Below, piece by piece: positions 35,458 to 46,316 of a stretch of DNA of 64,000 nt; position 1 is the stretch's first letter, and each line of letters starts with the position of its first letter. This stretch comes from Morinoia aosen (Eukaryota > Arthropoda > Malacostraca > Amphipoda > Talitridae). A program made the translations under genes and the position numbers. The notes under the pieces were generated by a model, which made no database searches, was not told the DNA's origin, and saw nothing but the letters and a program-made list of their open reading frames with translations. Location of the stretch: contig CM059560.1 in the NCBI GenBank assembly GCA_030386875.1, forward strand, positions 29,134,183 through 29,198,182. Reading direction: 5' to 3'.

Positions 35458-38454
35458 TCAACAACCTATTCGTATTACAGGTTTAGTTATTCTACCTGAT
35501 CTACGAGGTTCATTTTGCCCAGGTGAGCAGCTAACCGGCTGAAAGGCAGGAGTCTCTGCTGCCCCACTCCCGGTAGATTCCAAACTACTGTGCAACAGCT
35601 GATTTGAATGTCTCTTCCAGATTGCATTTAATGCTAGTATTTGAACATGAAAGATATTAACAGAAACTTTACTAACAATAATTCCCTTCAACCACTTGGG
35701 ACCATTTTTTAGATTCAGAGCGAGAACATGATCACCGACATCAAATTGAGTTACATACATAGGCTTAGACCTGGACACAGAAAATTTAGGATGAACTCTA
35801 TCTTTGGAAGTTACAAATTTACGATTGTTCAGCGCTACAGAGGGAGCAATTTTTGTAACACAATGCGGAATACAATGCGATTGAAATAAAGCTTTTGATA
35901 GACGGGATTTGAACGATTCGGAAGAAGAGAGTTTTTTCAACTTGTCCTTAATGACTCTCACCCCCCTCTCAGCTTGACCATTGCTTGCTGGAGAGTAGGG
36001 CGGAGGTGTGAGGTGCTCAATGCCGTTGGAAATAAGAAAATCTTTAAAGTCTTGAGATAAAAAGTTAGAAGCATTGTCACTTACGAGCACATCACACAAC
36101 CCGTTTCTGCTGAAAATCATTCTCAACGCATCGACAGTATCTGACACACTCGTGGATGGTACCACTTCACATTCAATATATTTAGATAATGCATCTACAG
36201 CAATGAAAACAATTTTATTCTCGTAGAAAAAGTGATCGACATGAATGCGTTCAAAAGGACGAGAAGGAGTGGGCCATTCTACATTTCTAGACTTAGGTTT
36301 TGCTCGATTTAATTGACATTGGGGACAACATTTTACGATGTCTTCAATAGTTTTGTCCATTCCGGGAAACTAAATAACAGATCTGGCCAACGATTTCATG
36401 CCACAAATGCCAGGATGTCCATCATGAAATGTTTCAAGGACTAAACTACGCAGTGACTTGGGAATAAAAACCCGTTCTTTATAAAGTATGCAACCTTTCA
36501 TGATGGTCATCTGAGGTAGCAGGTTCTTAAATTTTGACAAATTGGGATCAGGTTTAGGAGGCATGCCAAACTTTATGTATTGTTTAAGTTGGCATAGTTC
36601 GCTATCCATATCAGTATGAGTTTTTATATTTTCACACGTGACAGGAGTTTTATCAAGAGTGTTCACAGCAAAAATCATTTCGTACGGTTCTAGCTCCCTT
36701 ACAGTCGTAGGTAGTGGCAGCCTACTGAGACAATCGCTATTTACGTTACATTTACCTTTCGAATATCTGAAAACATAGTCAAACTGGGAGAGTCTAAGAG
36801 CCCATCTTTGAATTCGAGCGGAACAGTTGAGAGGTACACCCTTGTTATGTGCAAAAAGTTTACAAAGAGGTTTTTGATCATTATGGATAATGAACTTAGC
36901 ACCAAGTAGAAATTTCTTGAATTTCTCCATGCCAAAAACCAAACTAAGGCTCTCCCTTTCAATGTTAGAGTAGTTTTGTTCTGCACTATTTAGAGATCTT
37001 GAAGCAAATTGAACAGGACACCAATCATGAGAAGGACTAACGCGTTACATGAGTATGGCAGCAACTCCATAACCCGAACTATCAGTTTCAAGAAGAGTTT
37101 CATGATTGGGATCAAACAACTTTAGAGGTTTATGCGAACGAAAGATGTCCTTGATTTTCTGGACACTTTCGTCCTGTTCTGGAGTCCACCGGAACTGTAC
37201 ATTTTTCTTAAGCAGTGAATACAGAGGATGCATGACATTAGAAAAGTTGGGTACAAAACGACTATAGAAGTTACACAATCCGATGAAAGCTTGCAACTGT
37301 TTGAGGTTTTTAGGAACAGGAGCATTGAGAATAGCTTCTACTTTCTCAGAGTTAGGGTGAACACCCTTGTTATCGAAAACGTACCCTAGATAAGACACAC
37401 GATCAGTTAGAAAGGCACATTTAGACAGATTTAAGCGAATTCCAGCGTTTTTTAGGACAGACAGGACCTTGTCAAGAACTTCCAAATGAGCATCATATGA
37501 AGAGGTCAAAATGAGGAGGTCATCCTGGTACACAATGATGTTATCGATGCCAGAAAGAGTCCTATTCATGAATGCTTGAAAAATGCCGGGGCTTGCACGT
37601 AGACCATAGGGTAAGTAATTGTACATAAATAGACCTTCAGAGGTGTTAATGGTCGTAACTTTCTTTGATTCTTCGTCCAACGGAATTTGCAAAAACGCGT
37701 TAGACAAATCAATTTTTGAGAAAAACTTAGCGTCTCCGACTTGAGAAATGACATCATGAATAACAGGTAGTACAGATTGAACTGGATTCAGAAAATTATT
37801 AATGGAGGCTGAAAAATCTCCACAGATTCTCACACTGCCGTCAGACTTTAGAACATTAACGGTAGGAGATGCCCATTGGCTATCGTACACTTTGGTGATT
37901 TTGCCCATACTCTGCAAGCGTTCCAGTTCGGTTTTGACAGAATCTCTTAGTCTTACAGGAACCGGGCGTGCTTTACAAAATACAGGAACTGCATTAGGCA
38001 ACACATCAAGATGAACTGTTTCTCTAACGTTAGACTGTGAATCAGATGATAAATATTCGTCATATTTTAACGACAAACTTTTCGGCAAACTATGACAATC
38101 CGTTTTATTTATGGAGTCGTATTTATCAGGAATGACAATGTTTACGTTTAGTTTAGAACAAATATCTCGGCCAAGTAAGTTGATTCTATCATCTTCCACA
38201 ATGAAAAACTTATGATTAAAACTCACATTTTGGTACATGACAGTTACTGAAGCTTGACCAAGCAGGTTTACCGAGACACCACTGTACCCGAGAATTTTGC
38301 AGCATGAAGGATTTACCACAGCACCAACTTTGATTGCATCTCTTTTACGTATAGTTGACACGGCACTGCCGTTGTCCAACAGGAATTCAACAGGTTTACT
38401 ATTTAGGTTGCATGCAATCTGTGGGAAAATCTCCCACATGCTCGTGAGGTGCAC
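35458..38454 (-). pseudogene. pol of the gypsy-like element (protease, RT, RNase H, integrase), two in-frame stops
   Basis: Protease: FLLDNGSAVSTI, with an altered Asp-Asn-Gly-Ser instead of the usual D(S/T)G. Reverse transcriptase: LSNAFLQIPL, YLPYGLRASPG and the catalytic YQDDLL. RNase H: ETDSSGYGVAAIL, interrupted by TAA at 37047-37045 and continuing in the same frame. Integrase: His and Cys of the HHCC finger (HDGHPG, CCPQC), interrupted by TAG at 36372-36370 where a Trp is usual, then the D,D,E core (HVDHFF, SDNASNF, GQAERG). Otherwise the frame is open, so the element is not old. Confidence 0.9.
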
Positions 38455-38459
38455 TAGTC

Positions 38460-39880
38460 AGTCGGAACCGTGGCGTGAAGTTGGGCGAGTCGCTTTGCTT
38501 CTTTCTGTTGTTTTCGGTCGTTTGCAGTCAGTGGGAAGTAATGTCGGTGGCGTTTTTCAATTTTTAGTTAGGATTTAAGGTGAGCGCTGGTCTGTTGCTG
38601 CATTGGAGTCGTCCTCCCGGTGTCAACAGTCTAATTTGTCACAATACCTAAGTATCCTTAATTTCTTGCTGCTTCTGTGTTTCAACTATTTTTACGTTTG
38701 CGTGACTGTGGCTGTTATTCAGTTTTTGCCTATTTTTGGGTTTATTTAAATCTCTTAAAGGTGTTCAGGGTTTTAAACATTAAACATTGAACTTTGAATA
38801 TTGAATTGACGGCATAGTGCCGATACTATTAGGGATTGAGCTTTGCTCAAATCCCATTGAACTTGAATTGAACTAACGGCATCTCGCCGTACTATATTAG
38901 AGATTGAGCTTTGCTCAGATCTCAGTGAAACCTAAATTCCCAAAATTCAGCTCCTGATACTTGGATGTGCTTCTACTACTCATCCTTGAGCTGTTTTATT
39001 AAAATTCGTTTCCTCTGGGCCTATGACTTTCAACCGAATTAAAACCTTAAACTATTCTTTCTGTCCGTACCTGAACACCTGCCTTTGACTGTTTTCCTCT
39101 AAATTTCCCAACATTCTTCTAAGAGTGGTATAATACTCGCCAAGTGTGGCAATAAACTTGGGTGAGTTATTGTAGGTTTAATTTGTCCATATTGATTCTG
39201 ACTTATTTGAAATGGTTTGTTTTTGTTTGCTCTCATTTGTTCGTTATTTTGGTTGTTCCATTCGTTTAACTTGGTTTTGTTTGTCTTCAGTATGATTTCT
39301 ACGTTCCGTGCCATTGACACTGGGGGCACTCCACTGGCAGTTTTCTTTCTTCCAGTCCAGCGTCTCGTCTTCCTCACCTCTAACGTGCAACTTCACCTAG
39401 GCCTTGCGGGTGCGTGTAGGTGTGTTGTCTACATTGATATCTTGAAGTTTTCTGACCATAGTACTTTTATGTCTGGTCGTGTTCTTTTGTTCCTGATCTG
39501 AACTTACCTTGTTATTGTTTCGCTTCAGGTTGGCATGTGGCCTCTTGCCCTGGCTTCACGCTCTAGCGGCAAAGTTTCTGTCAAGCATACCTTGCTGTGC
39601 CCAGCTGAGACGCCGCTCGGTTGCTTTTTCCGTGCCTTGACGCTGTGAAGCATCCTTCCTATTCTGCCTTCGGGCGACCGTCGCACACTATTGCACTTTG
39701 AAACTTTAAAAACTTTAACTTGAAACTTAAAACTCTGTGTATGAACAGATGAGTTCACCTCTGAAGGCCTAAAGGTAAAAACTACCTTGTACGGCTCATA
39801 AATAAAATATTAAAACTTGTACGACTTTTGTTCCTTGTCGATTACTATTGAAAATAAAACTCTTAATGAAATTGAAGCTG
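38460..39880 (+). mobile_element. Unclassified insertion between gag and pol of the gypsy-like element
   Basis: About 1.4 kb without coding on the host-element strand separates gag from protease, which normally adjoin. Similar flanking sequences occur on both sides (TGTGGGAAAATCTCCCACA at 38419 and TGTGGAATTTCCCACA near 39881), a possible imperfect target duplication. The right end has AATAAAATATT and AATAAAACTC signals, so it may be a plus-strand retroelement with its coding lost. Edges are approximate. Confidence 0.5.
38801..38930 (+). repeat. Two 62-66-bp units, each with two hairpins
   Basis: Units start TTGAATTGA at 38801 and 38863. Each has an ACGGC...GCCG hairpin followed by a second one, GGGATTGAGC-TTT-GCTCAAATCCC in unit 1 and GAGATTGAGC-TTT-GCTCAGATCTC in unit 2. 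Confidence 0.7.
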
Positions 39881-39950
39881 TGGAATTTCCCACAAATCAT
39901 AGTGGGCTCTTTAGTCACGGGAATTACAGTGGTGTTTACTCTAAAAAATT

Positions 39951-40960
39951 TTAATTATTTGGGGAATAATCAGAACATTCATGTAGATGATTACCGTCAC
40001 CACTTCCGTTCCCAGGTTTTTGCAAAACAGCTTCGTTCTTCTTTTGTAGAAGCATCCGTGAATTCTTCATAAACACGTCTTCTCTTCCGACGTTGCCACA
40101 ACAACCGCTTCTTCCCGGCTGCACTGTGTAAGTGCGAGCTGCGTCAAATTCTCCTCGTGTAGGTCCCCTTCGTGTAGGCTCATCAGAAGGAGGCCGAGCT
40201 GCAGTTGTAGATTTGCAAACCTTAGAAATGTGGCCTAATTTCCCACATGTGTGACATTTCAATTTCAAAGCATAGCAATTCTTTGCAAGATGCTTTTGCT
40301 TAGTTCCGCAGCGAATGCATATGTAGTTCGGCGGGAGTTTTTCTGTAGTGACAAACGATGAAGATGAATCCTCACGAATAATATCTTGAGCGTCGGAGCT
40401 TACTTGTTCGATAAGTTTTGCGTGTTCAACGCATTCGTTGAAGGACTTGCTATCACACTTCTGTAGAACCGCGCTGAGAATTTGCGCTGAATGTAGCCCA
40501 GCCACAAAGGCATCTCTCAATAAACGATCACGACAGCAATTACCACAATTGCATGCAGATGCTAAGTCATTTAACGTTTTAGCATAACTTTCTATGGATT
40601 CATTAGAGCCTTGTTTTCTATTTAGAAATGTAACCGATGCACCGACGATGGATTTTTTATTTCAAACTGCTGTGTTAATTTTTCTTCAAGTTCCTCATAT
40701 GTAGCCTCAGTGAGTAACGTAGGTTTAATTCTTCGTTGTAGATCAGTGATCATGTTTACAGGCAAAGCTTTAATTAAAATACTAGCTTTTTTACCGCCAT
40801 TATTTCCTGCTTTCTGAAGAGCGTCTGCACATTGGACTTTCCAGCGCTCTAAGAATTCACTCACTGTTTCCACTTCAACGTCGAACGGAGGACAGCTGAC
40901 TGTAGAAAACGCCATCTTAATTTCAGAGCACTTGTAAAGTTCAAATTCACTTAAATTCAC
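39951..40960 (-). pseudogene. gag of the gypsy-like element, frameshifted
   Basis: First part 40960-40622 encodes a capsid-like region (FLERWKVQCADAL, LLTEATYEELEEKLTQQF). A frame change near 40640 moves the reading to the frame of 40520-39951, which holds two zinc knuckles: CIRC..KHLAKNC with an unusual five-residue spacing and the canonical CHTCGKLGHISKVC. The open frame then runs out before the protease, where other sequence is inserted. Confidence 0.8.
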
Positions 40961-40976
40961 TTCAAATTCGTCGCCA
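40960..40976 (-). promoter_or_regulatory. Primer-binding site
   Basis: Two bases inside the 5' LTR end the sense strand reads TGGCGACGAATTTG, complementary to a tRNA 3' end. The tRNA was not assigned. Confidence 0.65.
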
Positions 40977-40978
40977 GT

Positions 40979-41330
40979 TGTAATATCGTGGTTTTCAGCA
41001 CGATATAAGGTTTACTGAACAGAACTAGTAGATCGGTTTGCCTAGCCGTAAACCAGGCAGGAGGATAGCAAAACGAACAGCAGGACTACTGATATTGTTT
41101 TGACCCTGTAGTTCACACAGCTTGCTCTTAAGTCTAGTTCGCAACAATGAATATTTCCGTCGCTGGGCAATAGGGTCGCTTCCGACCTATCCGGCGCTCG
41201 TAAAAGCCAGGGGCTCATCGGTTGTTTCCGGCGGATGCCCTATCTATACATGTGACCGTGCCGAGCGAGACTCATAAATCTCCGCAGCCGGAACCCCTCA
41301 TAAATACCACCAGTACGTCACTATACAACA
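40979..41330 (-). repeat. 5' LTR of the gypsy-like element
   Basis: 352 bp, sense strand TGTTGTATAGTG...ATATTACA. Differs from the other LTR by about six substitutions and one indel. Confidence 0.92.
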
Positions 41331-41339
41331 TCACTGCAC

Positions 41340-41551
41340 ACCAGAAGTTCAGCTCCAGGAAAGATTCTCCCTTCTCTGCCGAAGAATCCAAGTTCGTCAT
41401 TCTGAAGTATGGAGAAGTCAAGTACACTGCAGCTGTAAATAAGGCTTTTGGAACAAAGTTCAACCCGAAAAATCTTCGGAAGGTTCCAAACCAAAAGGCA
41501 TTTCAACGAGTCATCGAAAATGCCACGAGGAACCCGTCGATGACTCGTTGA
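41340..41551 (+). pseudogene. Helix-turn-helix fragment of a DNA-transposon transposase
   Basis: Reads SSRKDSPFSAEESKFVILKY, KAFGTKF and NLRKVPNQKAFQRVIE, like the N-terminal helix-turn-helix (DUF4817-type) found on some arthropod transposases. No catalytic domain follows. The gypsy-like element lies directly to its left, and its last codons fall in a fold-back. Confidence 0.5.
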
Positions 41552-41567
41552 AATGCCTTTTGGTTTG
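41487..41567. repeat. Perfect 31-bp inverted repeat
   Basis: Arms 41487-41517 and 41537-41567 are exact reverse complements with a 19-base loop. One arm is the coding strand of the transposase helix-turn-helix fragment. Confidence 0.9.
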
Positions 41568-42240
41568 TAATGCCTCCAATTATATTATTCATTGCATATG
41601 CTGTGTGGAATATTTCCCGTATTATTGTTAACCATTACTTTTACGAGTTCATATGTACCTGATTATATATTTTATACAAAAATTATAAATGTAAAAGGCT
41701 GAAAAGTTTGCCAAACTATTTAAATTCGGGCTTCAATATAAAATAGCCATGAATTTTTGTTGAAGCTGGCTTTTTTTCCTTTAGCCTGCTAGGTGAGTTT
41801 TCTAGATAAAGAATCTTCTAGTACGAGAAAATTTACTACGAAATTATTCAATTAGTTGTTTTTTGAACGATACTCAATACATTCTTTTAAGAAATTCATT
41901 GAAACTCATATTTTGTAGCGTTGATGAACCGATAGTGTTTTTTTTCGTGATGACCAAATAAGCCAATTTCCGGAATGGTGCTATAATTACACGGGGCTGA
42001 AGGTTATTTCTTGTCACTTGGCTCACAGCTCATCGATTTGAGGGCAATTATAGTTTATTTAGCGGAGAGAAGTTAATTCAATCTAACACCGATCTTCGTG
42101 AACAAATTCTTGACAAAATAATAGAAAATGATCACAGCACCTTCATGATGGCCAGGAAATTATAAATGTTCAAATTTTACTCATTTGATATAGGTATGAA
42201 CAGCAGTTCAGCTAAGTGGAAACTTAGAGGCACATCTCAC

Positions 42241-42376
42241 CTCCAAGAGTATTCTCGCGAAGTCGTGACCGTCTTTCCTCCGGCGACCTCAGCGCTTCCA
42301 GGTAGCGTGGACGTAGACAAGTAGTAGCTCGTAGTGCGCCCGTCACTGTATGCTGGAGGCGACACTCGACACACAC
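42241..42376 (-). CDS. G2 exon 2
   Basis: 136 bp, acceptor CCCGAAG and donor GGAG|GTGAGA. Encodes GVCRVSPPAYSDGRTT and an F5/8C start with AGGKTVTTS. It is close to the G3 exon. The downstream intron holds the gypsy element. Confidence 0.78.
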
Positions 42377-42540
42377 CTTCGGGAAAACAGACGAATGAAA
42401 CCAAACTAAAGCACTTCCTTGCGGGAAAATATGAATTCAACAAAGCTGACTCATGCACCTCCGAAGAAAAAACAAAATATTCTAAGCTAAGGCACGCTCC
42501 TTCGTGGAACTGAACTATAAGGCGTCCTTCAACTCAGAAC
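42370..42540 (-). repeat. Decayed acceptor-like repeats before G2 exon 2
   Basis: On the gene strand, cores GAAGGACGCCTTA, GAAGGAGCGTGCCTTAG, TCGGAGGTGCATGAGT and CAAGGAAGTGCTTTAG precede the true GAAGGTGTGTGTC, 27-43 bp apart and separated by T/C-rich tracts. Confidence 0.5.
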
Positions 42541-43883
42541 TACAGCACGCATTCAAATACGCGGCACGCAATTCAGGGAAAAGACGAATGATATTGGATT
42601 TAATTTATTTTTCTGCATCATAAGAGATACCATTTACATCGTTGATTGTACTTAGAAAATGAAAATATTGCAAAAGATATACCGAGGAAATTTGAAGTTG
42701 AGGCTCTTCATAAATCTCTTTTTATGAGAACATATTATTTTACAACCGATTCCAATGATATATGCAATGAATCACTATTGCTCATTTCCAGTGGAATATC
42801 TTTGAATGTTTAAGCGAAATTCTATTCTTTTCGAGTGGCTTACGATAGCCTTTTGCTATAACGATGTGACGTGATACAGGTTACATTCCCTAAATCGACG
42901 AATTTACCTCAGGTGAGGTATAATTGTTGACACTTTTGATGTGGTATTTTTGAGAATATGATAGGATGGGGGTTGTTTTCATCCCACAACGGGAACCGTA
43001 AAGAAATTTGACGACTTTCAGAATGTCTGAAAGATATTCTCTGGTACCTGGTGAGTTCTCTTTTATAGTTCGTTAAAACGAATAAATCCTTGATCATGAA
43101 AGTTTTTGGGAAAATTTTGCCATTCCTGAACTTTTGAAACTGTGCTGGCTGTATTTTCTCAAGACGTAAACATACAGACAGTCACTCTTGGGATGAACTA
43201 ATAAATGGGGTCCCGTTAAATAATTGAGCGCTACCGCAGTTCCTTAATTTTGCTTAGCATCATGAAATTTCATCTACCACAGAGGCTACTAGAACCTTAA
43301 TTAGTACGGCAATATGAAAAGCGCAAATGATTAACTTGATGTAGGTATACTTCTCTTCCAGGTATTTCATCGCATACATTTTATTACGATTAACGAACAA
43401 ATATTTAGAAGCCAAAAATTCTGGTGAAAAAATTCCAAATGTTTAATTGTCCAGAATCGAACGACGAATTTTGAAGGTATTCAGCAGAGAACTTGCCAAA
43501 TATTTAATAAAGAACTTGTCATTCATCGAACGGAGAACTTGTCGATTATACAGTAAGGAAGTTGAAGTATGAAAGGTGATGATGCTCACGCTGTCATACT
43601 GGGTATTGGAAAAGAGATAATTAGACATTTGTTCATAGTTAGTGCCTAAGTTTGCTTCCTTTGTTCGTAATTTAACAAAACTAAGAATTCTTGAATCTGT
43701 TTATATGAATAATTAAGAACAAACCAAATCATAACGATTTAGGGATCGCTCTGTTATCTACTTATGCAGTTTATTATGCAGTTCATTATGCAGTTCATTC
43801 ATTTTCTCCTTTACTGTCTTCAGCTTATGGGGAGTGACAGTCTGTTTGAAATAACCGGGAATAAAGCATCACAAATCTCTAGT

Positions 43884-43904
43884 TATATATATATATATAT
43901 ATAC
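43884..43904. repeat. (TA)n microsatellite
   Basis: An uninterrupted run of about ten TA units. Confidence 0.9.
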
Positions 43905-44270
43905 TAGTGCACAAGCGCTGGTCGGCATTAATCAGAAGAATTTCATCCCTTCTTTCTTGAGTTAAATTCTCTCGTGCCACTCGATGTTGTCCTGCGCTAT
44001 GACGAAGAATTTCCTCGCTTCTTTCATGTTTTAAGCTCTCTCTAGCTACTCGGTGTTGCTCTGCATTATTCCGTAGAATTGCCAAACACCGCTCAGGGTC
44101 AATTTAGCTCTAGCTTCTCGTTGGCGAGCAGCATTGCTTTGTCTTGCCATTTCGCGTTGTTCATCCGATCGTCTTCGGCATTATTCTTGCTGTCGAAGTC
44201 TTGCTACTTCTCTCTTGCGGTTGGACACATTTCTATCCTTGGAGGCCTCTTTTACCGGAATTTTATTCTG
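43900..44270 (-). pseudogene. Charged-repeat coding relic, possibly from a Helitron or similar element
   Basis: Minus-strand frames encode Arg/Glu-rich heptad-like text: REVARLRQQE, REMARQSNAARQREAR, then two 23-residue units HRVARESLKHERSEEILR... and HRVARENLTQERRDEILL.... Such repeats occur in N-terminal regions of some arthropod Helitron-type proteins, but no helicase or Rep domain is here. Several frame breaks. Alternative: unrelated coiled-coil gene fragment. Confidence 0.4.
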
Positions 44271-44640
44271 AAATGTCTTCTATTATCTCTTCAAAGCTTT
44301 TCAAGAAAATCACAATTTCGAAAACAATAACTCAAGTTAAAAAATCTTGGGCTTCATACCAAGTGGTAGCCAGGTTACTGGATGAACGAATTTAATACAT
44401 TTTTTTTTTGCATTATCAATTAAAAATATCAAAGCGACATGATGAATTTCAACAGAGAAAGCTCCATAGAAAATTTCTATTTCTGAAAATAAGCCGATTG
44501 CGTATTCTGGATACCATAATCAAGATGGGGTCACACGGACTGAGGGACGGACGGACGCGGCTACTTTTATAATAGTGCTATATTGTGTGTGTAATTACCT
44601 AGTCGGAATATCAAATTCACTTTTTATATCTTTAGATTTA

Positions 44641-44690
44641 CAGCTGATGATGGGTAAATGTCCGAAACGTTCGTTTCAGTATTAACAACA
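44641..44690 (+). ncRNA. Hammerhead-like motif
   Basis: CTGATGA (44644-44650) and CGAAAC (44663-44668) have the order and spacing of hammerhead core boxes, followed by GTTCGTTTC. Hammerhead motifs are known in Penelope-like elements. The intervening stem II is weak (GGG/TCC at best), so this could be a decayed or chance match. Confidence 0.25.
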
Positions 44691-44699
44691 TAAAATTTG

Positions 44700-46100
44700 A
44701 AAAAGTGTACTTCTTGGGTTTTCGCCCATAACTTTTTATTGAAGTTGCTTACGAAGCAAAATTTACTTTTTAATCATGTAGTTTTTCGAATTTAAACGTA
44801 GACAGGGAAATTGTACTGAGTAATCTGAAAGATCCTAGATATGCTGGCAAACTTTTGGCACTCTTTCACCCCTTATTCAACTTCTTATTCGGTTATTTGC
44901 TTCTCATCGTTTACGATGCGCTCAGACACAACACATAGTAAACTTAAGCTCTACTGCGAAAATATCAAATAACAAATCAACTTCACTTACATATTGCAAA
45001 TTTCACTTCAGTTTCAATGTACAGTAAAACTGATTTTCTTTACGGCTAAATTCGTGAAGGTAATTTATGTTTTGTGTACGCACTTCGCTAAATATATCGG
45101 ACTTATGATAAAATGAATAATTTAATTAATTAGCAGTGTATTGCTATATTTTCCCAACGAAATACAATGTTTCAACTTTCTTCAATAGTATAATTAGCCA
45201 CCAATTTCTGGGATGCCCTTCTCAGGAGCAGCCGTCTTATGATTAACTTGTCAAAACAAGTTTGGGTGGTCAAGCATACATTGAAATGCGTCCCAAAGTG
45301 AGCCCATATGAAATAAAATCGAGATGCTGAAAGAAAAAAATGCATGCAATTCAACTGTTATTTGCTCCTCTAGCTTATGTAAATAAATCATTTGTGTAGC
45401 AAGGCCATCATTTTAACTGCACCGGAGACCAATGTATTTTGAAATGTCGGGTTCGTATCTCAAGGAATTATTGTCCTTGCAAATTTTGAAATTTGTAAAA
45501 CCTGAATCAAACATACACTTGCCACATGTTTTTAGTTGTTGAGTTATTCATAAAGTTACAATTATCAAAGGAAATATTTTCACTTTTAGAATGATAATGG
45601 TATATAAGGTTACAAAAAAATTGGATAGGATTTTAGACTCAAGACACAAAAAAATCCTCAAATATCTAAGAACAATGTTCAAAGGGAGCCATCAATATTC
45701 GTGTCGTGTCCATCCATCGTATTGCTTAGCTAGATAATTTTATAATAATCAATCGAGAGTTTAACGATGACCACGCTTAATCACAACTTAGCTCAGCAAT
45801 AATAAAGGCTGCTCAATTTTCGTGACTAAAACTTATTTCCTTCATAAGTGTGAAATGAATTTGGATTTCATTACTCAAGCGAAAGACCGTGAATAAAATT
45901 GTCCATGAAGACAGAATTAAAAATACAGCTTTCATCGTTGCAATTCCATTCCGAACCCTAAAATATGAAAAAATTAACGAAAAATTCAGAATTTTTTTAT
46001 AATACCTGACAAAAAAATATTGTCATTCGTAAAGTTTCAAGTAATTTAACTCAATAATTATACGCTTGCCTTTACGACCATGATTAATATTACGACATTA
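44700..46100. other. Intron 1 of G2, no feature seen
   Basis: Lies between G2 exons 1 and 2 and holds only short frames. Confidence 0.4.
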
Positions 46101-46117
46101 CCATTGTCATTGCTTAC

Positions 46118-46316
46118 CATTCTCGTAGTGGAAAAGGTCACAAGACTCATGACTGCAGAAACTTGCACAAACGAGTGCACTCGTCAAGTTCATTGTTTTT
46201 GCAGCACTTGAGGGACAAAAGCAGTTACTTTTTGTCGTCGAAGTTGTTACGTAAAACAAATCGGGCACCAAAGCAGTGCAGAGATCATGTAGCAGATCGA
46301 AAACCAGCAGCCTCAT
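46118..46316 (-). CDS. G2 exon 1: signal peptide and PAN half-domain
   Basis: Encodes MRLLVFDLLHDLC..., Cys residues in the same PAN pattern and the closing LFHYEN, with donor G|GTAAGC at 46118/46117. The upstream acceptor ...TTTTTGCAG ends at 46339, leaving a short 5' UTR segment 46338-46317. Open and apparently intact, although the full gene is broken. Confidence 0.78.

Larger units (their letters stand above)
35062..41330 (-). mobile_element. Gypsy/mag-like LTR retrotransposon, broken, minus orientation
   Basis: Two LTRs (35062-35412 and 40979-41330) with TG...CA ends and about 2% difference bracket gag, protease, reverse transcriptase, RNase H and integrase on the minus strand. A 5-bp target duplication TCACT lies at 35057-35061 and 41331-41335. 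A primer-binding site follows the 5' LTR and a polypurine tract precedes the 3' LTR. Coding is interrupted by a gag frameshift, a nested insertion of about 1.4 kb and two in-frame stops in pol. It lies within intron 2 of G2. No envelope-like gene was seen. Confidence 0.92.
33106..46316 (-). pseudogene. PAN/apple + F5/8C paralog G2, probably a pseudogene, with a gypsy element in intron 2
   Basis: Minus-strand exons are 46316-46118, 42376-42241, 34143-33976 and 33321-33106. Exon 1 (199 bp) and exon 2 (136 bp) match G1 in length and phase and encode a signal peptide, six PAN Cys and SDGRTTSYY. Exon 3 is 168 bp: one codon shorter than G1 plus a single-base deletion near 34030, in the VEK-FR region, which shifts the frame. 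Exon 4 keeps the reading of G1/G3 but stops two codons early (TCA to TAA). Splice sites look intact. Intron 2 is about 8.1 kb because a 6.3-kb gypsy-type element and other transposon pieces lie inside it. A sequencing error at 34030 is the main alternative; with that base restored the gene would be open. Confidence 0.75.

Noticed and set aside
38297..38578. Plus-strand frame across the pol start
   Set aside because: Antisense to the protease region of the gypsy-like element.
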